NCBI GenBank assembly: GCA_025935155.1
Contig: JAICVV010000053.1
Span: 1-9,753 of the forward strand
DNA: 9,753 nt
DNA from: Alphaproteobacteria bacterium
Lineage (GTDB): Bacteria > Pseudomonadota > Alphaproteobacteria > Micropepsales > Micropepsaceae
Direction of reading: 5' to 3'
The position numbers and the translations under genes were made by a program. Positions 1 through 6,730 of this stretch are shown here, in pieces. Position 1 is the stretch's first letter, and the number at the start of each line of letters is the position of its first letter. The notes under the pieces are model-generated. The model was not told the origin of the DNA. It saw only the letters and a program-made list of their open reading frames with translations, and did no database searches.

Positions 1-636
1 AAAGAAGCCATCCGATGCTGCGGCAAGGGCCGCTTCGCGCGTTTCCTCGTCGTCCTCCTCCACAACCAGTTTGCAGTCCAATTGCGCCGCTGGATATTCA
101 AGACGTCGAAGCGATTTTGCCAATTGAGGAACGACATTCGCTTCGCGATAGAGCGGGACCAGAACTGTGTAAATGGGAAGTGGCAGCCGCTCAGCTCCTA
201 GAACGTTGCCTGTGAGCGCCTCGTCGGCCCCAACCCAGAAAAGCACCGCGCGAAAAATCGCATTGGCGAGGTACCCGCAAGCTACAATGCCTGTCAGCAG
301 CAGACCGCCAGTTGCCGGAAACGTTGTCATTGTCAGCGCGAACAGCACGAACGAAGCCAGGAACAAGATCCGCTGGCCGTTGCTCACAACCCGAGCAGCT
401 GAAAACTGCGGTTGCCGCCTCAGGAGTCCGTATGTCGCTTCATCCAAAGCGTAGAGGCGGATAGATTCAGCTAACGGATCGGAGTTGTCACCGGACAGCA
501 AAAGGGATTTGCAGCCCGCCCCCAACTTGGAGTGCAGACGAAGAGTATGTGCCGAAAAGCCGCCCTGCGCCTGCGCACCATTGCTTTGGGCGCGCAGGCG
601 AGCACAGTCTCCGCTGGAAACTGATCCTTCCCCCAC
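1..636 (-). CDS. Membrane glycosyltransferase, GT2/XagB-like (partial, C-terminus beyond left edge)
   Basis: The minus-strand frame is open from a stop at about 652-654 to the left edge; 212 codons are visible from a GTG at 636. Residues about 50-85 (SIRLYALDEATYGLLRRQ, then FSAARV) resemble the stretch before the membrane segments in XagB-type glycosyltransferases, which carry a GspE-N-like domain there. Two hydrophobic segments follow (about 89-105 and 110-135). A family 2 glycosyltransferase fold then begins at about 154: IYTVLVPLYREANVVPQL is the first beta strand with the nucleotide-binding helix, and LVVEEDDEET (190-199) is the following acidic strand end. The catalytic DxD and QxxRW regions lie outside the window. 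By family knowledge this is an inner-membrane processive or polyprenyl-type transferase making an exopolysaccharide or envelope glycan; the substrate cannot be told. The start is uncertain: GTG 636 has no good Shine-Dalgarno site, and the N-terminal part is shorter than usual, so a 5' frameshift is possible. Confidence 0.75.
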   Translation of the reverse strand, partial: MGEGSVSSGDCARLRAQSNGAQAQGGFSAHTLRLHSKLGAGCKSLLLSGDNSDPLAESIRLYALDEATYGLLRRQPQFSAARVVSNGQRILFLASFVLFALTMTTFPATGGLLLTGIVACGYLANAIFRAVLFWVGADEALTGNVLGAERLPLPIYTVLVPLYREANVVPQLAKSLRRLEYPAAQLDCKLVVEEDDEETREAALAAASDGFF

Positions 637-859
637 CGAATAATCCCGTCTTTATGCAATACGCATCCACGCTCGCCTGCCCCGACGACCGGAAATCGCA
701 GTCCAAACGACGAGATTAGTTTTGTACACAACAGGACCCGCCAGAACAGCGGCGGATATCAAAGACGTTAATTACGCGGCCAGACTTTGGCAAGCGCTTC
801 TTTACACGAAGCGAGAGCGCGTACAACGGCCAGGAATGGCATTGGAGCGTGTGTAGGCC
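637..859. other. Divergent intergenic region between glycosyltransferase and Nudix genes
   Basis: About 220 bp lie between the tentative glycosyltransferase start and the Nudix start. Promoters for both genes are expected here, but no clear -35/-10 pair stands out on either strand. A small inverted repeat, CGCTTC (795-800) with GAAGCG (808-813) and a 7-nt loop, lies 46 bp before the Nudix start; six base pairs is too little to assign a role. If the glycosyltransferase gene is frameshifted, its missing 5' end would occupy part of this region, up to about 758. Confidence 0.4.
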
Positions 860-1567
860 GTGGAAAACCCGCTCGAAGGTTTCGAGAAGGACGAGGTATT
901 CGTCCGCAACCGGCTGCGCCCGAAGGATGCGGCGACGCTGGTGCTGGTCCGGCGCGGCGCCGACGCCGCGCGCGTGCTTATGGGCCGCCGCCACGGAAAC
1001 ATGGCTTTCATGGCCAACAAGTATGTTTTTCCGGGCGGGCGCGTCGATCCCTGCGACGCGCGGCTGACTGTAGGCGGAGCGCTGAAGGCCGACGTCTTGG
1101 AAAAGCTCGCCCGAGATGTTAGCGCGGCACGCGCGCGGGCGCTCGCCTTGGCAGCCATCCGCGAAACATTCGAGGAAACCGGAATTCTCGTCGGGAAAGG
1201 CGCCAAGCAACTTCCCTTTACCAAAAGCACATGGTCCCGGTTCTTTGCACACGGCGTGGCGCCAAATGTGGGTGCGCTCGACTACATTGCCCGTGCCATT
1301 ACCCCGCCAAACCGCCCTCGCCGTTTCGATGCGCGGTTTTTCATGGCGGACGCCGGCGTCATTGCGCGGCAACTGGACACCGCCCAGTCCGATGAACTGC
1401 TCACGCCCTGCTGGCTTACCTTCCCCGAAATGCGCTCACTGGATATTCCGGCAATCACGCGTGCCGTACTGGCCGAAGTGGAAGCCCGCGTGACCGATCC
1501 GAATGCGGTGCGGCCAGTGCCGTTCTTCCATTTCGTGCACGGCAAGTCCCGACTGGACTACCTTTGA
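860..1567 (+). CDS. Nudix hydrolase, NUDT19-like long-insert type
   Basis: A 235-residue protein. Nudix enzymes cleave nucleoside diphosphates linked to another group (X). NUDT19/RP2-type members that have been studied act on CoA derivatives, but the substrate here is only inferred and could differ. An early strand (TLVLVRR) is followed by FPGGRVDP (57-64) and then REtfEEtGI (101-109), the metal-binding core of the Nudix box. The GG and RE parts are about 40 residues apart instead of the usual 14, and the glutamate expected eight residues before Arg101 is an arginine. This split box is typical of the NUDT19-like family. The start is the first GTG after an in-frame TAG (854-856); GGAG at 843-846 is a distant Shine-Dalgarno candidate. 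The gene stands alone on its strand and converges with ubiA. No signal peptide or membrane segment is visible, so it should be cytoplasmic. Confidence 0.88.
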   Translation: MENPLEGFEKDEVFVRNRLRPKDAATLVLVRRGADAARVLMGRRHGNMAFMANKYVFPGGRVDPCDARLTVGGALKADVLEKLARDVSAARARALALAAIRETFEETGILVGKGAKQLPFTKSTWSRFFAHGVAPNVGALDYIARAITPPNRPRRFDARFFMADAGVIARQLDTAQSDELLTPCWLTFPEMRSLDIPAITRAVLAEVEARVTDPNAVRPVPFFHFVHGKSRLDYL

Positions 1568-1645
1568 GCAGCGCATAAGCAGCCCGCGCCTATCGCTGGC
1601 GGCATTCTCTCCGCTGTAATCGCTCATCGAATAGGAAGAGGCTCT
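1568..1645. other. Convergent intergenic spacer
   Basis: This 78-bp spacer separates the 3' ends of the Nudix gene and ubiA. I looked for a bidirectional terminator. The best match is a 4-bp GCGG/CCGC pairing around 1598-1613 without a T tract, which is too weak to call. Confidence 0.4.
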
Positions 1646-2602
1646 CTATAAAATCCAGCTTCCGGCAAGAAGAGCCGCGGCAATGATGCCGCCAACATCC
1701 CGATTTGTCTGGAAAAGCCGGAGATTCGACTCGGGCTTGCTGAACTCGAGGCGGCGCGCTTGCCAGATGAAATGCGCGGCCGAAGGTATTAACAGCAGCA
1801 CTGCGAAGCAGCTATCGAATGCATACGCGGCGGCCGCGGCCATGAAGGCAAATGCCATCGCGTAAAACAGGAGTACCCAGGTTCGGGCGTGACTGCCGAA
1901 AAGCCGCGCGGTGGATTTGACTCCGGCCAATGCATCGTCTTCCACATCCTGCAGTGCATAAATCGTGTCGTAACCAAGCGTCCAAAACACGCTTCCGATG
2001 TAGAGGACGAGATCGATGGCCGACATCCGCCCCGTCAGCGCAGCATAACCAAGCAGCGCCCCCCAGTTGAAGGTAAGGCCAAGCCATGCCTGCGGCCACC
2101 AGGTGATGCGCTTCATGAAGGGATAGAGAGCGACGAAAACGAGCGATAGAAACCCCAATGCGATGCTGAAGCCGTTCAGGCACAACAGAATGATGAGGCC
2201 GATGGCGCATTGCGCGGCCGCAAACATCCAGGCCTGCTTGACCTTGACAGCGCCGGACGGAATAGGACGACCACGGGTGCGCGCCACGCGCGCATCGACC
2301 TTCCGATCCACAATGTCATTATAGGTGCATCCCGCGCCGCGCATCGCGATGGCGCCAATGCCGAACAAAAGGAGCAGCAGCCAGTCACGCGAAGAGCTGA
2401 ACAGCCCACGATGCTGGGCGGCTGCGCCGATTGCCAGCCCAAATACGCACGGCCAGAAGAGGAGCCAGGTTCCGATGGGGCGGTCCAGCCGCGCCAAGCG
2501 CAGGTACGGTTGCCAAGGCGATGGGGCATTCTCCACCCAGGTCCGTGCGACGGCGTCCGCCGGAATGACTTGCGTTTCTTGGACCATGCTCCACTCTCGC
2601 AC
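1646..2602 (-). CDS. ubiA: 4-hydroxybenzoate polyprenyltransferase UbiA
   Basis: This integral membrane prenyltransferase attaches the polyprenyl tail to 4-hydroxybenzoate, an early step of ubiquinone synthesis. At 318 residues it has the usual length. The N-terminal RLARLDRPIGTWLLFWPC stretch (35-52) is characteristic of the family. The first aspartate-rich motif NDIVDRKVD (95-103) and the second, DVEDD (219-223), bind Mg2+ and the prenyl diphosphate. About eight or nine hydrophobic segments are spread along the chain. The start is chosen at GTG 2602 because GAGGT (complement of 2610-2614) lies 7 nt upstream; ATG 2587, five codons in, is the alternative but its GGAG is only 1 nt away. The gene is divergent from rsmE, with only about 25 bp between the two chosen starts, and it has no minus-strand partner in the window. 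Confidence 0.95.
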   Translation of the reverse strand: MREWSMVQETQVIPADAVARTWVENAPSPWQPYLRLARLDRPIGTWLLFWPCVFGLAIGAAAQHRGLFSSSRDWLLLLLFGIGAIAMRGAGCTYNDIVDRKVDARVARTRGRPIPSGAVKVKQAWMFAAAQCAIGLIILLCLNGFSIALGFLSLVFVALYPFMKRITWWPQAWLGLTFNWGALLGYAALTGRMSAIDLVLYIGSVFWTLGYDTIYALQDVEDDALAGVKSTARLFGSHARTWVLLFYAMAFAFMAAAAAYAFDSCFAVLLLIPSAAHFIWQARRLEFSKPESNLRLFQTNRDVGGIIAAALLAGSWIL

Positions 2603-2609
2603 GCGCGCG

Positions 2610-2614
2610 ACCTC
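2610..2614 (-). promoter_or_regulatory. Ribosome binding site favouring the GTG start of ubiA
   Basis: On the minus strand GAGGT lies 7 nt before GTG 2602. It is a better-spaced site than anything in front of ATG 2587, so it decides the start. Confidence 0.5.
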
Positions 2615-2627
2615 TCGGCCAAACGCA

Positions 2628-3377
2628 GTGAACGATCATCTGACCTATCCAGGCGGCAAGGTGCGGCTTTATGTCGAAGCCCAGCTGACGGAGGGCGCGC
2701 GTGTCGAGGCGAGCGAAGGACAGGCGCATTATCTGCTTCATGTCATGCGCGCCCGGACTGGCAGCCGTGTGTCGCTGTTTAACGGAACGGGCGGCGAATG
2801 GCTGGCAAGCATTTTGGAATCGGGCAGGCGGGAATGTGTTCTCGAATGCGAAAGGCAAACGCGGCAGCAACAAGGCACGCCTGATCTTTGGCTGTGCTTC
2901 GCACCGATCAAGAAAACACCGGCCGATTATCTCGCACAGAAAGCAACGGAGCTTGGTGTGTCGGCGTTGCAACCCGTGTTCACGCGGCGTACCGTTGTTT
3001 CACGAGTGAATACTGGCCGCTTGCACGCCAACGCGATCGAAGCCGCCGAACAATCGGACCGCCTCACCGTGCCGGACGTTCGCGAGCCGCTCCCGTTGGA
3101 AAAGTTGCTCGCAAGCTGGCCAGCGGGCCGTCAGCTGATGTTCTGCGACGAAACGGGCGAAGCTCCGCCGATCAAAGAGGCTTTGGCCGCGTCCTCGAAA
3201 TCGGCCTGCGCGGTTCTGACAGGCCCCGAAGGCGGCTTCGATGAAGTCGAACGCGAGCGCATTCGCTCGCAGGCATTTGTGACGCCCGTCTCGCTTGGGC
3301 CACGGATCTTGCGTGCCGATACCGCCGCTCTCGCGGCCCTTTCTGTCTGCCAGGCGCTGGCTGGCGACTGGCGCTGA
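2628..3377 (+). CDS. rsmE: 16S rRNA (uracil(1498)-N(3))-methyltransferase RsmE
   Basis: RsmE is a SPOUT-class enzyme that uses S-adenosylmethionine to methylate N3 of U1498 in 16S rRNA of the assembled 30S subunit. The protein has 249 residues from GTG 2628. The N-terminal PUA-like part contains RLYVEAQL and HYLLHVMRA, then SLFNGTGGEW. The SPOUT domain carries the knot motifs GPEGGF (199-204) and LGPRILRADTA (223-233), which form the SAM pocket, and a middle stretch APIKKTPADYLAQKATELGV that is highly conserved in the family. The start is not settled. GTG 2628 gives an N-terminal extension of normal length but no clear Shine-Dalgarno site. GTG 2661 (giving VRLYVE) follows AGGCGG at about 5 nt. 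ATG 2586 would overlap the start of ubiA. gshA follows 110 bp downstream on the same strand. Confidence 0.95.
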   Translation: MNDHLTYPGGKVRLYVEAQLTEGARVEASEGQAHYLLHVMRARTGSRVSLFNGTGGEWLASILESGRRECVLECERQTRQQQGTPDLWLCFAPIKKTPADYLAQKATELGVSALQPVFTRRTVVSRVNTGRLHANAIEAAEQSDRLTVPDVREPLPLEKLLASWPAGRQLMFCDETGEAPPIKEALAASSKSACAVLTGPEGGFDEVERERIRSQAFVTPVSLGPRILRADTAALAALSVCQALAGDWR

Positions 3378-3450
3378 GCTTGCCTTGCCGAACGCAGGGG
3401 CGGAAACTACATGCGCCTAAACGGCTGATTAGGATTTGCGCGCGAGCCGG

Positions 3451-3464
3451 CGGCAAGTTTGCCG
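3451..3464 (+). other. Small inverted repeat in the gshA leader
   Basis: CGGCA (3451-3455) pairs with TGCCG (3460-3464) across a 4-nt loop. It lies in the 110-bp rsmE-gshA spacer, 11 nt before the gshA Shine-Dalgarno site, and has no T tract. It does not cover the ribosome binding site as drawn. It could be a weak remnant terminator, a leader element or chance. Confidence 0.2.
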
Positions 3465-3475
3465 GTAACGACGCT

Positions 3476-3480
3476 GGAGG
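3476..3480 (+). promoter_or_regulatory. Strong ribosome binding site of gshA
   Basis: GGAGG lies 7 nt before ATG 3488. It fixes the gshA start at 3488 rather than at the far upstream in-frame start near 3380. Confidence 0.85.
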
Positions 3481-3487
3481 GTGCGAG

Positions 3488-4852
3488 ATGTCCATTCCGC
3501 AGCATGCGGGTGGCCCCATCGGGTCACGCGACGATCTCGTGCGCTACCTGGAAGCTGGCTCGAAGACGCGCGCCGATTGGCGCATCGGCACCGAGCACGA
3601 GAAGTTTGTCTACGATCTGAACACCCGCAAGCCGGTTCCCTATGAGGGCCGACCGGGCATCCGTGCCTTGCTGGAAGGCATGCAGCGTTTCGGCTGGTCG
3701 CCGGTTATGGAGGGCGAACACATCATCGGCCTCACCGGCAAGGACGGCGCGATTAGCCTTGAGCCTGGCGGCCAGTTCGAGTTGTCCGGCGCGGCACTGA
3801 ATTCGGTCCATGAAACCTGCAGCGAAGTGGCGACGCATCAGGAACAGGTGCGTGAGGTGGCGAACGAAATTGGCGCCGGCGTGATTGGGTTGGGTTACGC
3901 GCCAACATGGCGGCTTGACGAAGTGCCAATGATGCCGAAAGGCCGCTACGTCATCATGCGCAATTATATGCCGAAGGTCGGCGGCCTCGGGCTCGAGATG
4001 ATGTTCCGTACCTGCACGGTGCAGGTGAATCTCGATTTTTCCAGCGAAGCCGACATGGTGAAAAAGTTCCGCGTGGGGCTGGCGCTGCAGCCCATCGCGA
4101 CCGCGCTGTTTGCTAATTCCCCATTCCGCGAGGGCAAGGCGAATGGCTTTCTCTCATATCGCTCGCATATCTGGACCGATGTCGACAATGACCGCGCCGG
4201 CATGCTGCCGTGGGTGTTCGACGGCGGCATGGGATTTGAGCGGTATGTCGATTACGCACTCGATGTGCCGATGTACTTTGTGTACCGCGACGGGAAGTAC
4301 ATTGACGTTGCGGGCAAGAGCTTCCGCAAATTTCTCGACGGCGAGGTTCCCGAGTTGAAGGGCATCGTGCCCACCATGGACGACTGGGCCGACCACCTCA
4401 CCACCATCTTTCCGGAAGTGAGACTGAAAAAGTTTCTGGAGATGCGCGGCGCCGATGGCGGTTCATGGCGGCGCATCTGCGGCCTTCCGGCCTTGTGGGT
4501 CGGCATCTACTACGACCAGACGGCGCTCGACGCAGCCTGGGATCTGGTGAAAGAGTGGACGGCGGAAGAGCGGCAGGCCCTGCGGGATGCCGTTGCAACG
4601 CAAGGGTTCCGCACCCCCTTCTGCAATGAAACCGTCGGCGATGTCGCCCGGCAAATGTTGGACATTTCCGCCGCCGGGTTGCGCCGCCGCGCCAACCAGG
4701 ACGCATCCGGAATGTCAGAAGAAGGATTCCTTGTTCCGCTGCGGGAACTGGTGGACCGTGGCTACACCCGCGCGGAAGAACTGCTGCGCAAATTCCGGGG
4801 CGAATGGGACGGCGATCTCGCGCCGCTCTTCAGTGAGTACAATTTCCTTTAG
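3488..4852 (+). CDS. gshA: Glutamate-cysteine ligase, plant/alphaproteobacterial type (GCS2 family)
   Basis: This cytoplasmic enzyme joins L-glutamate to L-cysteine with ATP, the first and rate-limiting step of glutathione synthesis. At 454 residues it matches the plant-type class rather than the longer E. coli class. Visible landmarks are IGTEHEKFVY (33-42), with the metal/ATP-site glutamates, and GAISLEPGGQFELSG (from about 88), which holds the glutamate-binding segment. Further on are the YAPTW region, MPKVGGLGLEMMFRTCTVQV, and the VNLDF stretch. The start at ATG 3488 is firm because GGAGG sits 7 nt upstream. A 101-bp gap separates it from the MAPEG gene, a plausible user of glutathione. 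A separate glutathione synthetase gene (gshB) is needed for the second step and is not in this window. Confidence 0.96.
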   Translation: MSIPQHAGGPIGSRDDLVRYLEAGSKTRADWRIGTEHEKFVYDLNTRKPVPYEGRPGIRALLEGMQRFGWSPVMEGEHIIGLTGKDGAISLEPGGQFELSGAALNSVHETCSEVATHQEQVREVANEIGAGVIGLGYAPTWRLDEVPMMPKGRYVIMRNYMPKVGGLGLEMMFRTCTVQVNLDFSSEADMVKKFRVGLALQPIATALFANSPFREGKANGFLSYRSHIWTDVDNDRAGMLPWVFDGGMGFERYVDYALDVPMYFVYRDGKYIDVAGKSFRKFLDGEVPELKGIVPTMDDWADHLTTIFPEVRLKKFLEMRGADGGSWRRICGLPALWVGIYYDQTALDAAWDLVKEWTAEERQALRDAVATQGFRTPFCNETVGDVARQMLDISAAGLRRRANQDASGMSEEGFLVPLRELVDRGYTRAEELLRKFRGEWDGDLAPLFSEYNFL

Positions 4853-4876
4853 CTCACGTCCGGTCTCGACCGTGAG
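4853..4876 (+). other. Possible hairpin directly after gshA
   Basis: CTCACG (4853-4858) begins right after the gshA stop codon and pairs with CGTGAG (4871-4876), leaving a 12-nt loop that can pair internally. No T tract follows, so it is not a standard intrinsic terminator. It might slow RNA decay or partly separate gshA from the operon downstream. Six base pairs can also arise by chance. Confidence 0.25.
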
Positions 4877-4953
4877 GGGCAGGCGGAATCGGCCCGCTTG
4901 ACCCGAGCCTATGATTGTTCTTCACATCCCGTTGCGCTTCGAAGGGAACTCTC

Positions 4954-5385
4954 ATGTCTCTGTTGCTGGAATCTTCCTACTACGCGTTCGCTTTTTACAC
5001 CGCGCTGAATGCCCTGATCATGCTCATTCTTGGCATGCTGGTGACGCGCGCCCGGGTTCGCACGCAAACCGACATCGGCGACGGCGGCAAGCCGGAAATG
5101 GCGGCGCCCCTCAGGGCTCATGCCAACAATACTGAATACACCCCGATGGCATTGCTGTTGATGTGGGTCCTGACGCTGCCGACGTTAGGGGCTTCAATCT
5201 GGGTAATTCACGCCATTGGCGTGTCGTTGACCGCCGGTCGCATTCTGCATGCCATCGGCCTTTCGCGTTCCACCGGTCCTTCGGCACTGCGTTTCATCGG
5301 TATGGTGCTGACCTGGATTGCCTATGTGATCGGGATAGTTGCGATCTTCTGGCTGGTGTTTACTACCGGGGTAGTGGCGGCTTAA
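4954..5385 (+). CDS. MAPEG family membrane protein (glutathione-transferase-like)
   Basis: A 143-residue integral membrane protein. MAPEG stands for membrane-associated proteins in eicosanoid and glutathione metabolism; bacterial members often show microsomal glutathione S-transferase or peroxidase activity, though many are untested. The sequence has a hydrophobic helix at 12-31, a short basic loop, the family signature RAHANNTEY (54-62), a long hydrophobic stretch at 64-90, GRILHAIGLS (95-104) and a final helix at 117-138. This is the expected four-helix pattern. ATG 4954 is preceded by AAGGGA at a good distance, so the upstream in-frame start at 4915 is rejected. The gene lies after gshA, which makes glutathione use plausible by context. 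Only 4 bp separate it from pmbA, so it may head the downstream operon. Confidence 0.9.
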   Translation: MSLLLESSYYAFAFYTALNALIMLILGMLVTRARVRTQTDIGDGGKPEMAAPLRAHANNTEYTPMALLLMWVLTLPTLGASIWVIHAIGVSLTAGRILHAIGLSRSTGPSALRFIGMVLTWIAYVIGIVAIFWLVFTTGVVAA

Positions 5386-5389
5386 TATT

Positions 5390-6730
5390 GTGAGCACACC
5401 TGACCCACAAGACGTTCTTCAGAGCTTGATCGGAGCTGCGCTGCGCGCCGGCGCGGATGGGGCGGACGCCCTTTTTGTCCAAAGCGTATCCGCAAGCGTC
5501 TCCTATCGACTGGGAAAGCTCGAAGACGTGGAACGCGCGGAGTCGTCCGATCTGGGATTGCGTGTGTTCGTTGGCCAGCGGGTGGCATTCGTTTCGTCAA
5601 CGGATCTTTCGGTTTCCGGTCTTGCCGAATTGCCAGAGCGCGCCGTGAGCATGGCGCGACTCGCACCAGAGGACCGGTTTGCCTGCCTTGCGCAACGCGA
5701 TTTGTTGGCTCGGGAAATCCCCCCTCTCGATCTGGAGGACGCGCAGGAACCGTCGGCAGAGGTGCTGGTGGAGAGGGCGCGCGCCGTGGAAGGTGCGGCC
5801 ATGGCAGTGCCAGGCATCACCAACTCGGAGGGCGGCAGCGCGAGCTTCAACCGCAACGCTGTCGCCTTTGCAACCAGCGAACGGTTCTTCGGCCAATATG
5901 CCGCTACCAGCCATAATGTCGGTGTCGTGGTGTTGGCGGGAGAGAGCACGGCGATGGAGCGCGATTACGAATATACCAGCGCTCGCCATAGTGCCGACCT
6001 CGAATCGCCAGGGGTGGTCGGGCGCCGCGCCGGTGAGCGCACAGTCGCTCGCCTCAATCCGCGCAAGGTGAAATCGCAGACTCTCCCGGTGGTCTATGAT
6101 CGGCGTGTGGCCTCGGGACTGCTCGGCCATTTCGCAAGCGCCATTTCCGGAGCTGCCGTCGCGCGCGGCGTGACCTTCCTCAAGGACAGCATCGGCCAGC
6201 AGGTGTTTCCGTCTGGCGTGAATATCATCGACGATCCGAAAAGGCTGCGTGGATTGCGATCGAAGCCGTTCGATGGCGAGGGCGTGCAGAACGGGCGCAT
6301 CGCGTTTGTCGAAGATGGCGTTCTGAGAGGCTGGGTACTAGATTGCGCGAGCGCAAAGCAGCTGGGCCTTGTCACAAATGGACGCGCAGCGCGCGGTACA
6401 GGTGGGCCGCCCTCACCTTCTGCCACCAATCTCTACATGGAAGCTGGAAAGCCGACGCATGATGCACTGATCGCCGATATTCGCGATGGCTTATATGTGA
6501 CGGAGCTGATCGGTATGGGTGTGAACGGGGTGACAGGCGATTACAGCCGTGGCGCCGCTGGCTTCTGGATCGAGAACGGCAAGATCGCCTATCCCGTTTC
6601 TGGCGTGACGATTGCCGGGAACCTGAAAGGCATGTTCCGCAGCATCACCCCGGCCAACGACTTGGAATTCCGCTACGGCTTCAATGCACCGACATGCCGC
6701 GTGGAGGGCATGACCGTTGCAGGCTCCTGA
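5390..6730 (+). CDS. pmbA: TldD/PmbA family protein, PmbA-type (metalloprotease partner subunit)
   Basis: A 446-residue protein of the TldD/PmbA family. In E. coli TldD and PmbA (TldE) form a heterodimeric protease that trims unfolded or modified peptides such as microcin B17 precursor and CcdA. TldD carries the zinc-binding HExxxH; PmbA does not, and no such motif is present here, so this is the PmbA-type subunit. The family is recognised from the N-terminal region (RAESSDLGLRVFVGQRVA), the central VVYDRRVASGLLGHFASAIS block and the C-terminal DYSRGAAGFWIENGKI (from 384), followed by PVSGVTIAGNL. It starts at GTG 5390, 4 bp after the MAPEG stop, without a strong Shine-Dalgarno site, which fits translational coupling. 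It overlaps the next gene by 14 bp. No tldD is in the window, so the partner must be encoded elsewhere. A cytoplasmic protein is expected. Confidence 0.93.
   Translation: MSTPDPQDVLQSLIGAALRAGADGADALFVQSVSASVSYRLGKLEDVERAESSDLGLRVFVGQRVAFVSSTDLSVSGLAELPERAVSMARLAPEDRFACLAQRDLLAREIPPLDLEDAQEPSAEVLVERARAVEGAAMAVPGITNSEGGSASFNRNAVAFATSERFFGQYAATSHNVGVVVLAGESTAMERDYEYTSARHSADLESPGVVGRRAGERTVARLNPRKVKSQTLPVVYDRRVASGLLGHFASAISGAAVARGVTFLKDSIGQQVFPSGVNIIDDPKRLRGLRSKPFDGEGVQNGRIAFVEDGVLRGWVLDCASAKQLGLVTNGRAARGTGGPPSPSATNLYMEAGKPTHDALIADIRDGLYVTELIGMGVNGVTGDYSRGAAGFWIENGKIAYPVSGVTIAGNLKGMFRSITPANDLEFRYGFNAPTCRVEGMTVAGS
6703..6708 (+). promoter_or_regulatory. Ribosome binding site for the TTG start of the CysQ-like gene
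   Basis: GGAGGG inside the end of pmbA lies 8 nt before TTG 6717. This supports the TTG start over ATG 6747, whose nearest purine-rich site (GAGG at about 6729) is some 14 nt away. Confidence 0.65.

Noticed and set aside
181..260. Suspected frameshift within the glycosyltransferase gene near the second membrane segment
   Set aside because: Re-reading the A5 run at 253-257 shows the frame is continuous through AIFRAVLFWVGADE, so no shift is needed there.
716..1372. Minus-strand open frame of 218 residues opposite the Nudix gene
   Set aside because: It overlaps the Nudix gene on the other strand, has arginine/histidine-rich composition without any family motif, and is explained as a shadow of GC-rich codon use.
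2325..2627. Long upstream extension of the rsmE frame
   Set aside because: It would lie antisense across the 5' third of ubiA and its residues match nothing in RsmE; homology begins near RLYVE at about 2664.
3380..3487. Upstream extension of gshA to a start near 3380
   Set aside because: ATG 3488 has GGAGG at ideal spacing, and the extra residues are basic and not part of the family.
4898..4926. TTGACC followed by TATGAT as a promoter for the MAPEG operon
   Set aside because: The two elements are only about 8 bp apart, too close for a sigma-70 type promoter, and no other -10 element fits.
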